Program-made: the position numbers and the translations under genes
Assembly: GCA_022539475.1 (NCBI GenBank)
Contig: VCMS01000209.1
Span: 35,098 to 99,097 of the forward strand
Length of the DNA: 64,000 nucleotides
Origin: Gracilaria domingensis
Lineage: Eukaryota > Rhodophyta > Florideophyceae > Gracilariales > Gracilariaceae
Reading direction: 5' to 3'
The notes under the pieces: generated by a model
Database searches by the model: none
Told to the model about the DNA's origin: nothing
Seen by the model: the letters and a program-made list of their open reading frames with translations, nothing else
In this document: positions 1 through 12,860 of the stretch, one piece after another
Layout: each line of letters starts with the position of its first letter
Numbering within the stretch: position 1 is the stretch's first letter

Positions 1-2
1 AC

Positions 3-1428
3 ATCACTCTCCGCACTCTACAGCCTTCTCCGAATGACGGAACTAGCCTTTTGTACAAGTTTGTAGTTTCACTTTTTGCCCTCATCTTCGCACTGACCGT
101 TCCAGTTGTATTTTCGCGGACCAGAGTAATAACAGCATTGTCACCTTTCTTTATCATTCTCGTTCCGTCTGTGATTCTATTCCGAACCTCATGACAAGAA
201 ACTCTGCTTCAAGACGTCACAAATCGTGCAAACCAGTTGGCTCTCAACGAGGTAGCCAACATTCTAGTTTCTGCCCCATACTTTGCGGTTACGTTCGTGT
301 CTTTAATATTTGGAGTAAAGACTTTGTATTGGGCCGGGTTTGCTGCTTCTGTGTTTATGCACTTCGCCACTCACGTTGCCTTCTTCTGGCTTCATCGAGG
401 AAAGAGACGAGCACAAACGCATATCCCGCCACGTTTGTTCTGTAACTATGAAGGATTTCGAATGATGTCCTATGGCTGTTTTGTGAGCGCTTGTTTGTTA
501 CTACTAATTCATGGGGTTGGTACGTCAACATCTTCCTACGTAGCTTAGCAATGAACAATCAACTTCTTACCAGACATTGGCTTGATTTCTATGATAGACT
601 CCTTGGCCCTCTAAAGATCTTATACAGCATCCCTCAATACGCGTGATTCCAACATATGGGGTGGCCGTGTTGAGTTTTGTGTAATTGATATCACTCCATA
701 CAATGCACCACATTGACACTTCACCATCAAATGAGCTCAACCCAAGCATGATTGCATCAGTGTCCAGCACGTTTCTATTCGCGGTACTGCACTTGTCTGT
801 TTTCATGTTCTCTACTGCATGCGTTCAGATAATGTCGACTGCTTCAGATCCCAAGGGCCAACTAACTTGTTCGAATCGCAAGCTTACTTCGGTGGCTAGG
901 GCTTGTTCAGTGTTGATGACAACAATTCTTTCGGCGTTTCGAACACGTCAGCGCAACATAAGGCGAATAATCCGCCTTTCTGTGCGACTGGTGCTCTCCG
1001 TGGCGCTTTCTTCTGGGATGGTTCAATCCGAAGTGTCACCCATACTGTTCCTCGTCTCATTCGCTCCGTTTCTTGTCATTTCAACACTGGGTGATTTCAC
1101 TCTAGAACGGTTCGAATCGCACAGTCTATCACCGTTTGTGAGGAACGGGGAGCAGTTTTCGTCGTTCGAGCGGTATGAAGGTTCTACTCCTGGAATGAAA
1201 CTCGATCGCAGCCGTGACGTATCCGCCATCATCGGTCTCCTGGAAGCCAAAAACGTGGAAGAGGTGTACTCTCACCCGAAATCTTTGAAACAAAGGCTGC
1301 TGGTGAACGATGAGACTAGGCTCGTACCCATTGATTCGCAATTAGGCATGAGCTCTGTATCTTCTGGGGCGGCATCAATGTCAGAGGAGGATGGCAGGCC
1401 GGCGGCGGTGATCGTGCTGAGCCAATAA
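3..1428 (+). pseudogene. Broken polytopic membrane protein, family not recognised (5' end outside window)
   Basis: The frame is open from the window edge and encodes several hydrophobic segments (about 57-115, 130-185, 255-375 and 460-530), then a further pair around 755-830 and 985-1090. It ends in a hydrophilic tail with S/E-rich sequence up to the stop at 1426-1428. The frame is interrupted by TGA at 192-194, TAG at 546-548 and TAA at 682-684, with at least one frame change near 640. Sequence on either side of each interruption keeps the same membrane-protein character, so I read it as one decayed gene rather than several small ones. I do not recognise the family. The tail would be cytosolic or luminal depending on topology, which I cannot assign. 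Confidence 0.5.
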
Positions 1429-1806
1429 TCAGGACACGTGATCCGTGATCCGACGGTCATCATCGCAAGCACGAAAACAACGCATCAAAGTTTTTGGGCA
1501 GCGCATTTGGCGGGAAACTGTGGCACTCGCCGCCACACCGGTACAACCTTTTCCCACAAGCATGATTTCGTCCCGTACCTCCGCTCTCTTCCTCCTACGT
1601 GTAGCCTGTTAAGTGTCGCTCGCCCGGCTTTAGGCTCGCCATCCTGTGTGCTCGCCGCACCGAAGCGCCTGGTCTTCATCGTTTCCCTCGAGCACCCCGT
1701 CTGCGTTGCTTTGGAACATCCTCTTTCAACTCGCACCCTTTTTCGTCCCCAAAGCTGCTGCTGTCGGATTCTCTGGGTCGGCAGTTCCGAGAGTTTGCAG
1801 CCAACT

Positions 1807-2614
<808 letters not shown>

Positions 2615-2620
<6 letters not shown>

Positions 2621-3184
2621 TCGATGAGGGCGTCAGCAGGGTCGTTGGATGCTTTATACGGAAGGGGCGCAATGTCCGCAACGATGAGCTGAGACACCAG
2701 CTCGGGGTGTGAGAAAGCAAGATGCATGAATAACGTGCCCCCATGCGGTGACCAATCTCGCTGAATCGCTCTATGATACAATATTCAAGAAAGTGCAGCA
2801 GGTCGGCGAGCATGGTGTCATATGCAATGACGAGGGCGCGAATGAAACGTGGAGTGATCAGCCATGATTACGAAGATCGAGCACAAACGTTTCGCATTGA
2901 GGCACAGTACATGACACCCTATGTGAGGAGCAGGACGTTGCGTGCACAACGGCCCTGTGGGACTGGAAATTGCGTACCAAAGTCGCGATAATTGAAAAGC
3001 CAACGGTAGGTGGACTCCGACGAGAGAACACCATATAGTACGATGACGCTGGGGCCTGGGTGGCGGGTGTCGGCGTGCGAGGAGGTATAGTGAGGAAGTG
3101 GAGAGCGACGGGGTAGGACGGGACGGAGCAGGGAGGACGGACGGAGAAGAGCAGCTTGGCGAGACCGGCACCCATCATGCGCAC
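2615..3184 (-). pseudogene. Alpha/beta-hydrolase (ABHD11/YbfF-like) fragment
   Basis: Reading leftwards, pieces in several frames match the esterase family in order. There is an N-terminal PPTV segment, then VLDLRNHG (strand with the acidic turn), then the nucleophile elbow, where GHSMGG is usual and GHRMGA is found. After that come HLAFSHPELV and VADIAPLPY. The catalytic Ser of the elbow is replaced by Arg, and at least three frame changes and a stop after RNHG are needed, so it is inactive. The C-terminal half, with the catalytic His, is missing because the match ends at about 2615 against the RBBP4/MSI1 fragment on the other strand. ABHD11-type is my best fit within a large superfamily. 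Confidence 0.65.
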
Positions 3185-3199
3185 ATGATATTGCCATCA

Positions 3200-5700
3200 C
3201 AAACGATGCCTCAAGGCAGAGCCTTGCGCTGATGACGCGGATTTGGAGAGTGGCCAGTACGTATCGAAGTGAGGCTGCTCAGGATCAAACATGTCCTGGA
3301 CTCGCAAGCAGCGCGTTGGCCGCGTCTGATGATATGCAAGGGCATGAGGTGGCAATGCAGAGCGCCGGGTGTGAGGGAGGTAGACTCGTCCCGAAGCAGC
3401 ATAGAAAATGGGCGCAATAGGGTACCGAGATGAGAGAAACGCGATTTAGATGAGCAACAAGGAGCTCGAAACGCACGAGGAATGCCATTTCTCATTCGCG
3501 ACCTCTTCATTTTCGTTAGCGCTTCATCGATTTGCATTGAGCATTTATTTATAATTACAACACTTCTTTGCTAGATCACTTGCGACAACAATTGCCGCAG
3601 CCAATTGAAAATCGGTCGGAATGTGTCCAAACGCTGTTACAGTGAGTAATGAACAAGCAATGAGCATTTTAAAAAAAACCAACATAATTACAATTTTTTG
3701 AACATTAAAAGACATAGAGTTTTGCCTGGGGCATGACGTTTGCACAGAGTCGCCGGGAAGGGTCAGGGGGAAATTTTGGCGCTGGGAGGAGTCAGGAGAC
3801 AGAGAGGGAGGAGGCCGGAGGGTGAAAAGAGGCGTGGAACAGTGAAAGTCGAGACGATTAAGATCAACGCGTAGAAGAGAGTGGTAGATGATGAGTGGGA
3901 GGTAGACAGTGCTTGTGCGGAGGTGAGCAGAAGCTCAGGGGAGGTAGGGTACTAACTAAGATGGGCTGGGGGTTGCCGCGAAGGAGGAAAGCTTAATTGT
4001 TGTACGGGACGTGGGCACGAGGATAGCAGCGGGCAGCTAGAAAGTGGTGTGAAAGTGTTGAGGTGAGCGGCGTGGGAACCGAGAGGCGAGTACGGCCAGG
4101 GACGAACTCGATTCAAAGGCGGACAGACGCAGGCGCGGTGCTCAACGGCCTTTTACGGTTCAGAAGCGATTGCGCTCCAGTCGACGAGGCCCAGCGCTCA
4201 CGCTCCGAGGGCAGTACATCTTGCACATTTTCTCCCTGGTGCAGTTTGCGGGGCCTTATGCGCCAGAGCTCGAGCGCCCGAGCTCGAGCGCAGCAGTGGC
4301 GGCAGCGGCGAGCAATTACAGTGATTAGTACGGCCCGTGCGACTCGTAAACCGCTCACGTGCCTGGCTCCACCATGACTTCATCATGACGTCATCAGGAT
4401 GATGTTTTCAAATTAAAAGCCACGTGCTGTTTCACACCAAATTGTTCCGTCGCGCTGCAAAAATCGGTCGTACCCGACCCGTGTTAATAACGCGAGTCAA
4501 ATATCCGTCAGCTTCGACGACGCGGCGGACAGTGAGAAACGACTGTTCCTTCTCCGGCCATCGGATGATCCCCCTCTTAGTTCGAGCGAAAAAGTTCGGC
4601 GCGCCGTTCTTTCCGGCCTCGCTGTCGGCACAAAAGCTGTAATCCGAGCATGTGCGCAGCATGTCTTTATCGCCGCCGTGATTGCCTGTTCTCGACGCGC
4701 CGTGCAAACCGTCCCGGCCTGGGCATCAAGGCCAAGCGCCACAGCACCAGCCCGATGACCTGAGCAGCGCACAGCAGAATGGCCGCCGGCAGCCATCTCG
4801 CGAGCGCGCAAGCACAGACTCTGCTATTGATGGTGTTGCCGCTCGCCTTGATATCCTGCATACGCTGTGATGTTTAACATCCGCGGCTTAAGTACTATTT
4901 TGCAATCGAAGGAGTGGTACACATTGGCGGATGGATGGTGGATGTGCATAGCTACTATGGTCTGGAACATGATCGATAATCCCGTAAACTGGTGCTTTTC
5001 TTGACCAACAGGGCATCCCACTACTTCTAAGCAAGTTCCGTGAAACCTACGTTCACTCTCATCTTCGCCATAATCTACGTGAGTTTGCGCTGCTCAACTG
5101 AGATATTGCATCACCTTTTTAAGTAATCGCAAACATGGCTGTTCGAAAGAAAATTGAATTGATGAATGCTGAAGGCTTGTGACACAGTTCAGCTGAGTCC
5201 GCCCAGCCACTTTTTTTTTGCCCTCACCAAAACTGGTAATCGTGGTTAACACATTCGCTTCAAGAATGTGGCGAAAAGATATGGAACCGTGAGGCTGCTT
5301 TGCGGCGATTAATGTGTGGAAATGGGAAGAACGCTGGAGGTGCCTTTGTTTTCTCTTCGGGGTATACAGTTTCTAGTTTGAATTGGGTTTAGGCTCTTCT
5401 TTCATGTCAAATGCCGGTGCCCGTTCTTCATGTACGATCTTAACCAGCATTCTTCTTCAGCGAACCACGTTCTATAATGGTGCTCAGGCATTCGGTATGA
5501 TTGAGTAAGACTCTGAATCTGCTCCCCACTCTAGTAACAAAATCAACACGGCCTGGTTACGCTTCTCGTAGAATGGAAACATATGCGAAGCACACCGATG
5601 ATCGCTCCCAGACTTTGCCTTCATTGTTCTCACCTGCTGCGCTCTCAATCCACAACTTCTTCTTTACATCATCCACTTTCTGCTACTTTTAACTATTTGA
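3200..5700. other. No supportable gene; mixed composition
   Basis: About 2.5 kb without a gene I can defend. It includes purine-rich sequence (3.75-4.0 kb) and a GC-rich block (4.06-4.87 kb) with short overlapping open frames on both strands. One minus-strand frame (4667-4861) encodes a possible membrane segment but has no family features. A perfect GAGCTCGAGCGC-type inverted duplication lies at about 4266-4289. From 4.9 to 5.7 kb I see only short frames. Confidence 0.5.
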
Positions 5701-5809
5701 AGGACGTTACTCAGGACATTGATCGGTGGAAGAGGTCTTTAGATTATTAATACGTTTCTGGTTGTCGGTATTTTATCTACTATTCTTTGGTAAGGAAGCA
5801 CATTCAGTA

Positions 5810-7709
5810 ATGGCGTACTCTGTGTTTCGTGCTCCGCTCTGTATCTTTATTATTCTCTGCCTCGTGCAACAAAGCATCACTGAAATAAGCTATAATCATT
5901 TCCAAGAACCAGCTGACATAGGAAACAAGGGCTTTTTCTTCAATCCCTCCGTACAGGAGGAGCATTTCATCAATCGCACTCACAGCTGGATATTCACCAA
6001 ATCTCGCATCAGGAATACACGTTTACAAAATGAGGTCTCCATTTCCCAGCGGAAAGATATGAATCTCTTGACGGTACGACTTTGCACGATGTTTCTTTCA
6101 AAGTTTGAACTTTCGGAGCTGCAACAGGGAACCAGAAAGAGAAGGCAATGTTCACGTATACTACCCTGCCCAATGTTGTAATTGAGAACTGCACCTTCGA
6201 ATTCGCTTCACGTCATGTTTGAGAAGTTTGGGTTAGACAGCGTTACGTTCAAGAACTGCACTATTCAACAATCACATGCGGTTCAGCCATGGTGATGTGA
6301 AACGGATAACGATTTTTCACGCAACATTGGGCACTCGCTCCTCTAGTGGCAGCCCAAATGACCGAGGTGAGATTCTCATGTCCGACATGTTTCTCAGTCG
6401 CGCTCTAATTCATCACACGGTCCGGATCTATTCGTTTTCAGAGTGCTTCGGTGGAGAATTTTGAAATGCAATCATCTAGAGTTAGTGGTTTTACCTGTTA
6501 TGAGGAGTTTAAAGCTGGTGCAATCCCAAAAAAGAAGATATCATTGCAAACGGCGATGTTTAACAACGTCTCTGTCACGTGAGGTTTCTATTGCGATCGA
6601 ACTGTAATAACTAGCCTCGACCTGCTGGACGTCAAGGTTAGAAACTTTATTGATCTGCCATAGTCAGATATCACCAATTTCGTTATCAAAAATGTAACCT
6701 CGTTTACGGATAATGTCTGCAGCATGTTTTCGCTTGCGGATGCGATTGTGAACGGCAAAACCGTGGCATACATTAGCAAAACCAAGGTTTCTATGGCGGG
6801 TGCAAAGTTCTTGAAAGGGATTATGTTTATAAATGTATCTATATCGCGCAAGGAAAGTAATCTTACTGGCACGATCTTCAGTCAGGAGGTCATCAATAAG
6901 GAATTTTGTACACTATCATGTTTGAAATCTGGTTGCATGTGTGATATCTCCCATGAGTCAGCGGTGTGTCCCCGAGGCAAGTCTACGGTAAACGTGAATT
7001 CAAAGCACTCATGTTTCCCCGCGCTATCCGTCGCAAGAACAGTAACGCCTCTGGGACATGCTCAGCCCAAACCTATGAGTGAGGTCAATTTCGGAGATGC
7101 TCTGATTCAAGGTTCTGATTCGGTTGCTTCAGACGTGTTCTTTTTCTGTCACAATTCTGAGTGTTAATGGGCGCTGTACAGAAGGATAATAGCCAAAAGC
7201 TATGTAACAGCTCAAGAACAGACATATACTTTGCATATCAATGAATCATATTTTCTCCCAGTTGCCGCGCGTGGTGAAGTGCCAGCTCGTCTGGTAACTG
7301 TCGGTGACACACTTTTGACTGATGAGGGCGGTCCTGAACTCGTACTGTCCATTGAGGAGCATATGATGACCTGACGGGAATGTATTCCCATACTAATATG
7401 TCAGGTTCTCTGTCAGTCGACGGCATCATTGTTTCTGTCTATACAGAAAGCATACCAAAACCCCTGGCAGTGGCTATGTTGTCGCCGCTGCGTGCTTTGT
7501 ACCAGCACTCGACATTTGGACGTTTCTTTCTGGGTAGAGTGCATTGGTTGCACGAACTCTCGGTGGTTAGAATCGTGCGACAGTTCAAGGAGATGACGAC
7601 CGCAGTGCTATCTTCTAGCCTTGAAGCACATTATCTTGCGCTCCATCTGATTGTCTTTTCCCCATGTTTAGCATATCATATAGCTATTTCCCGACAGGTG
7701 CCAACATAG
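5810..7709 (+). pseudogene. Secreted beta-helix-like protein with C-terminal Hedgehog-type Hint (Hog) domain
   Basis: The ATG at 5810 opens a signal peptide (hydrophobic core CIFIILCLV). A region with repeated short phrases of the type IENCTF, FKNCTI and IKNVTSF follows, as in right-handed beta-helix proteins, then a Cys-rich stretch (6900-6985). The Hint domain begins at SCFPALS (about 7009), Cys being the usual autoprocessing nucleophile. It continues with MSEVNFGD and FFFCHN, a hydrophobic strand ending FLPV, LVTVGDTLL, and finally VDGIIVSVYTE and LSPLRALY. These last phrases are the conserved end of Hog modules. The TxxH motif is not clear, so activity was probably already lost. In-frame stops include TGA near 6579, TAG near 6660, TAA at 7165-7167 and TGA at 7374-7376, plus several frame changes. 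Hog domains self-cleave and in animals add sterol; the role here is unknown. Confidence 0.65.
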
Positions 7710-8751
7710 GTGTAGAGCAAAACCCCAGCGATGGGATCGTCTCTCAAGGCGTTCGAGTCCTTGCCCTCTAGACGAGATGAACTCAGTGGTGAGCCCTCCG
7801 AACACGGATAGTGCGGGTGTAAGACCGCCCGTGGTACGGGATATACCTACAGAGGTTGATGGGTGAACGGGCCTGATCCAGGAATCCGGCGAAAAGCGAC
7901 GGGGTGGTTGAGGAGGGAGGTACCGTAGAGCGGTGTAAGCCCTAGCTAAAAGGGGGAAAAGGAAGGGAAACCAGAGGAGGAAAAGAGAGGAATCCCGCGG
8001 CGGGACGTGCGGCAAGCGGCAACAGACCCGGCGCCGGGAGACGTCGATGTGTATTAAGCCCACGCGGCACAACTCTATACAGAGACGTAAACGCTACCAA
8101 TAGTGGTGAAAGCAGTACAACTGCACAGTAAAAGAAACAGAAAGTCCGAAGACACGGAATAAATAAGCCCGAAGGCAAAGCCACAATGGTCAGTATTCCC
8201 TGAGTGATCCCGAGGGATGAATCCAATCCGTACCGTACGCGGTGACCCTCCTGAGGGAGTTGTACACTTCGCGCAGGCGAACTTGGTTCAGAGCCGAACT
8301 CGGTTACCCTTTACTGAAGGAGGAGGTGACCGAGAGGTCACCTCTTATATCGTAACCGATAAATTAGATAAACTAAATTAAATAATCTAGTGCACACCTA
8401 AGCAGGTCCATACACGTGGTGCACGTGACAACCCGCGGCAGCGGCCGGTAAAATATCCGCCAATCATAACAAGACATGTATGAACACACCCATTGCTACA
8501 CACGCGTACACGCGACCAATACTCATCCGCGCCACGTCATGGCCGACCCCTCAGGGTGCCATACATCAATACTGCCAAAAAGTATCCCATCGGTGGGCCA
8601 ATACTCATACCTTCCGAGTACCCGGAATCATCCTTACCAGGGGTTTATGAAAACAATCCCCGTGTATCGGGAGAGCACGTTTTGCTCTACATATCCCCCT
8701 CCTTAGCGCAGGAAACATCCGGTTTGCAAGCGGAGACTCATCAGCGAGCGA
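7710..8751. other. Non-coding upstream region of the 8.77-kb ORF
   Basis: No defensible coding sequence. The minus-strand frames here are low-complexity P/R/S-rich and have no conserved features. The stretch holds a short hairpin (8323-8344) and ends in a TATA-like box. It could be the 5' non-coding end of a mobile element, but I find no second copy of it in the window that would prove a long terminal repeat. Confidence 0.45.
8323..8344. repeat. Perfect 9-bp inverted repeat
   Basis: GAGGTGACC, a GAGA loop, then GGTCACCTC. It could form a small hairpin in DNA or RNA or be a dimeric protein-binding site. It lies about 430 bp upstream of the 8772 ATG and has no known match that I recognise. Confidence 0.5.
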
Positions 8752-8759
8752 GTATATAA
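8752..8759 (+). promoter_or_regulatory. TATA-like box (GTATATAA)
   Basis: It sits 13 bases before the ATG at 8772, which itself is in a strong context (CCACCATGG). Usual TATA-to-start spacing would put transcription at about 8780-8785, just past that ATG. If the box is used, translation may begin at the next in-frame ATG, at 8889. Confidence 0.45.
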
Positions 8760-8771
8760 GCGCGGTCCACC

Positions 8772-10610
8772 ATGGAGATATCCGAGATTCCGGTTCCTCG
8801 TCACGACGAGACACACGCGCAAGCGCATTCAACTTCTCTGCACTCAGACGATTCATTACTTGAAGTTTCTTCTGCGATCGACGATTCGATGAACCCTCAC
8901 CAGGGCGACGAGCAGCCTTCCCAAGCCGGGGTTCCGGACGTTTCGGGCCCCGCAACTCCTGCGACAGGGTATCTCGGCGGTTTCGCCTCCGCTCCTCTGC
9001 CTCAGAGTCAACATCACACCTATACACCGAATCCGGTCGACGTCGCGGCGTGGAATTCCACTCAGTCGGTGCCCTTACTGGCGACTCCAGCTGGCTGGAT
9101 AGCGCGTGAATCGTTCCTTGTTCAAAATCCGACTACCGGAGAAAGCTGGGCCTATTTCAGAGCGCCCTGATTTCACCCGCAAGCGGTTCGCAACGGTGCG
9201 TTGATGGATTCATACACCGAGAACGGTATGCTGCCTGGCGGCCTGCACCAAAATATGGTGGATTCCTGGGATTGGAGACACCGCGTGGCGGTTGCACCTC
9301 ACGTGTTGTCACGAAAGCGGCGCGGGCGTGGATACGAAACGCTGGATGAAGCGCGCGCGGCTATGGCGCGATTGGCATACTTTCGGAAGGACCGAGCGTC
9401 GTTCCCTGAGAGAATCCCCGAGTCATACGGGTTCGACCTTTCCCGGTTCCGAACTTACGGAGAGATCAAGTATGGCGCGAACCTCGCGGACTTCCAAGCG
9501 GCGGAAAACTGCCCGGAGTCGATGCCGGCGGACATTCTCCTGTTCAACAGGCCGATCCTGCGAGCGGAGTTCCGATATCTACATCGCCCTTCGGGAGAGG
9601 GAAGCTTCTTCGACCGACTGCGAAACAAACGCAAATGGCGATCCCGGTTCGGGTATCTGATTCCACACCAGAACATGGAGGTTGAACGTTTGCGTCCGGA
9701 CGCACTAGCATGTCAATTCGCTCCACTCCCATCGTGGTGGGCTCACTATGAGGTACCACGCGGGTGTTTCCCGGAATTGCCTCCGTGCATCTCCTATGTG
9801 GGGTCACGCATGATTGCGAATCTGCACTCGGAGTATTGGATGCTCTTCATCGTCGAATGGGCCGCTCGCGTTGCCGCGTTTATGCTGTGGGAAGCATACG
9901 ACCAGAACCGTGTTTGGTATTTGCCTCCGAGGTTACGGAATGTGATTAGGTCACTGAACTTATACACCGCGCTCGGTTCGGACGACAACGTCAGCGAGGT
10001 ATTCAGCCTTATCGATCTCATCGATTCCATTGATTGGAATACCGTTCCGGCGGAAAACGTCCCCAGGGGCACTCGTTCGCACTACCACCGTCTGCCAGGG
10101 CGAAGACATCCAGGTGCCGGTGACTTCGTGTATTACGATCCCTGGGAGGGAGTTACCGTCCCGAAGGAGCGGGCTCTCGTCCTACGCGGATTTCATCGAG
10201 TGGTTCCGAGCGATCATCCTATTGGGTTCATTTTTTCCGACAACTATTACTCCGTAGCAGAGGAGGACGATCCAATGGTGGATGACACTGTGGAAGACGC
10301 GGCAACGGGAGGCCCGTCGGCGGCTTCCGCAGGAGTTCCGGTTGTCGAAGGGGCGGTTGCGCCAGTTGCTCCTATCGGTTGGGGCGTGGGCCCTTCGCAG
10401 GGGAATATTGACCCTCGCGTGATAGCCATGCGCAACCAACTCCTCGGACTTGGGGTGCCGGTTCCACCGGATATGTACGACCTCGGCCAGCTGTTGGCAT
10501 GGGCGCGCAGGCTTTCGCGAGTCAGCCTCCCCAAGCGGCGCCGTCCAACCCTGGAGGTGCCGGTCCTTCGACAGGATGGCAGTGATCCCAACGGTGGGTT
10601 CCCTCCATGA
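8772..10610 (+). pseudogene. Unrecognised protein of about 613 codons with one in-frame stop; possibly element-borne
   Basis: A single frame runs from ATG 8772 to TGA 10608-10610 with only one interruption, TGA at 9168-9170, after which reading continues in frame. The first 130 codons are S/P/H-rich and disordered. The central part is folded-looking, rich in R/W/Y/F, with a hydrophobic helix near LFIVEWAARVAAFMLWEAY. The end is A/P/G-rich and then basic (LPKRRR). No catalytic motif, zinc knuckle or protease site is visible and no polymerase ORF follows, so a Gag-like role is only a guess. Third positions are richer in G and C than in neighbours, suggesting a different origin. It is the least damaged long ORF in this half of the window. 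Confidence 0.45.
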
Positions 10611-10996
10611 TGGGCTGTGGTAGGCTCTGCGACCAACGCACTCCGCAAAAGCTAGCGGTATAATTTCTAATGAATCCAAATGGGAACCAATTCGGCTTTT
10701 AGAGCAAAGAGAACAGTCGACCTATAAAAGCTAGCGTAAAGAACGGGACCAGCGGTAGTTTTCTCTCAGATGGGCCTCTCTTCTTGCGCCACTCGTGTTG
10801 CTGTATGCTACGACGGTCTCATCTGCAAAACGCTGATGCTTTTGCTGATGAATTTGCGTGAAGGAAACGCACACGTTGATATTGTGCAAGTTTGTACCAA
10901 CGGTACCTGTGGAGTGACGGGAATGGCATCGACCATGATGAGATCTCACCACTTGTCGGTGGCCGTATTCCACCAACTTTGCCGTCGCCGTGACCG
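10611..10996. other. Intergenic spacer with short direct repeat
   Basis: No gene that I can support. AAAAGCTAGCG occurs at 10647-10657 and again at 10726-10736; the second copy extends a TATAAAA box. These may be promoter-proximal elements for the next ORF. Confidence 0.35.
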
Positions 10997-11587
10997 ATGA
11001 GCGCATCATCAAACCCCAACAACCATACCAACAACAGAAGCGCGAAGCGTGAAATGGCTGGCGCAGATCCACGTGTAATGCAATTCTGTCCGAAGAAAAG
11101 GCAATTCCATCGACAATGACGCCACAGCTCTCCTTCACGTCCCCATCACTGCTGGACGCCGCAACTGCCGTCTCACTCGCAACCACAGCAAAGGTGCCAG
11201 CTTGCGGAGCGGTTAAGCGCCGTTCCGTCCGAGTCTCCGCGCTTCGACACCGCTACAACGAACTCCACTGAACAAAAGCAAGCTCAAGATGAATCACAGC
11301 CAGAGAAGTCGACGGACATTCCCTCCAGTCTGACAGTGAATGACGTCGAAACCGAGTCGTACAGACAAATTGAAAATGACTTACAACAACTGTTATCCGA
11401 GATGCAATCAAGTTTCAAATCGTTTTCGGACAATGTATTTACTCACATCGACCTGATCAAAGCCAAGATAAGCGAGTCGGATGCGACCCTTGTCAGTCTT
11501 TCGAAGAATGTGGAAGGCTCATCTGAACAACGAGACAGTGTTTCTGCGTCGCCCGCTGTATCTCCAAACAAGCGAGCTGATGTCTGA
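10997..11587 (+). pseudogene. Unrecognised Q/S/T-rich protein with C-terminal coiled coil, one in-frame stop
   Basis: From ATG 10997 the frame runs to TGA at 11585-11587, broken only by TGA at 11117-11119. The N-terminal part is Asn/Ser/Pro/Gln-rich. The last 80 residues alternate hydrophobic and charged positions (ENDLQQLLSEMQ, HIDLIKAKI, LVSLSKNVEG) and should form a coiled coil. It resembles in character, not demonstrably in sequence, the partner proteins of the Tnp2 elements further right. I do not recognise a family. The region 11120-11335 is also open in other frames, so its reading is less sure than that of the end. Confidence 0.35.
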
Positions 11588-12400
11588 ACAAGTAGAAGGG
11601 AATGATGTGCCTGTTCAGTGTGAAGTGTATCTGTTGCGTACCAAGTTTTGCGGGGAAACAAGGCGAGAGTTGACTAGGTCATGAGAGGAAACCAGGAGCA
11701 TTTCAGTTGTATACTTTTTACAAAGGAGAGGCGCCTTCAAATTGTATAGCTCGTAGAGAATAGTTGCACAAAAGTCAGGAGTGTAAAAGGTATATCAAAG
11801 GGAAAGTAACTAAGCTCTGCGAGAAATGAGGGTAAGATATAGAGCAACAAAACGCGACATACAGGAATATGAATAATGAAAAAGGTATTGCACATGGAGA
11901 AGAGAGAATGTGAGGCAATACTGTTGCTATAAGCTAAGCCAAGGATGAAGTAGTGCTTCCGATGCACCAACACGTTACTTGGCATTCGCATGTAACAAAC
12001 TAGCACAAAGAGTTTTCGCTCCAGAAGTAACTCCGCCACGTAGCGCACCCGAAAAAGTAGGTTTCCCTCTGGTGGAGGCAATTGTGCGGGTAAGGTTGTC
12101 CAACCTTGATAGATTATCGTCAATCGGAGTGCAACCGAAAAGCGAAAAGTGCATCAGAATGCTGACTGACCACACATCTTGTTGAGAATCACCAACGTCA
12201 CTTCGTGCAACTTTCGGAGCTATATAGGCCAGCTGCGATAATGATAAAGGTCCATTTTATGAATAGCACTTCGACATACTTGTGCTATCCTTTAGGTCGG
12301 CGTTTGATACGGCATACTCGAAGTTGTGCAAAACAGGCACGGCCAGGTTGTCGTGATGTGGTAAAAACAATATATTATCCGGACAGATGAGTCTCCCAGA
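11588..12400. other. AT-rich spacer, nothing supportable
   Basis: Only short frames without domain features. The minus-strand frame at 11737-12123 encodes F/L-rich sequence typical of chance AT-rich translation. Confidence 0.5.
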
Positions 12401-12850
12401 GAGGTGACATGATAACCGAATGATGTCCCCAAGATGTCCGCTTTCCGTATCCTGAGAAAGGAAGATGTGCGTATGACGTCCCATAGATGCCCCGTGGATG
12501 CGCCAAAATGATGTTCCTGAGCTCCCAAAAAGATATCCTTGTAATGTGCAGATGACATACATATGATGAACGAAGAGATGTCCCATGGATGTCGTGATGT
12601 ACAACGGATGTCCAGAAGATTTTGGGACGTCATACGAGCATATCTTCGTGCATCATTGGTTTACCCTACGTACAAAAAGAGTACATCTTTTGGAGTAGCT
12701 AAGTGCATCATTTACGTACATCATAACTTCATCGGATGAATATCATTAGAACATCCTGGATGCGCCAATGATGCACACAAGATGAACATTAGATGTCCCT
12801 TTTTCGAATCTTTGGGACATCCAACGCACATCAACTTGACTCACTGGGTC
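12401..12850. repeat. Degenerate interspersed GATG-type repeat block (left copy)
   Basis: The stretch is dense in GATGTCC, GGACATC, GATGCGCCA and GATGCAC words in both orientations, typical of an old non-coding element. The 19-mer at 12758-12776 (GATGCGCCAATGATGCACA) has an exact reverse-complement copy at 15471-15489. The right edge meets the kinase fragment just after its sequence LVHMQHS. Confidence 0.55.
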
Positions 12851-12860
12851 TGCGAATGAG

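Noticed and set aside
7668-8226. Overlapping minus-strand ORFs of 94-134 codons
   Set aside because: P/R/S-rich sequence without domains, in a region that looks like non-coding sequence; one overlaps the end of the Hog gene on the other strand.
7710-10700. Complete LTR retrotransposon around the 8.77-kb ORF
   Set aside because: No pair of long direct repeats and no reverse transcriptase, integrase or zinc knuckle is visible.
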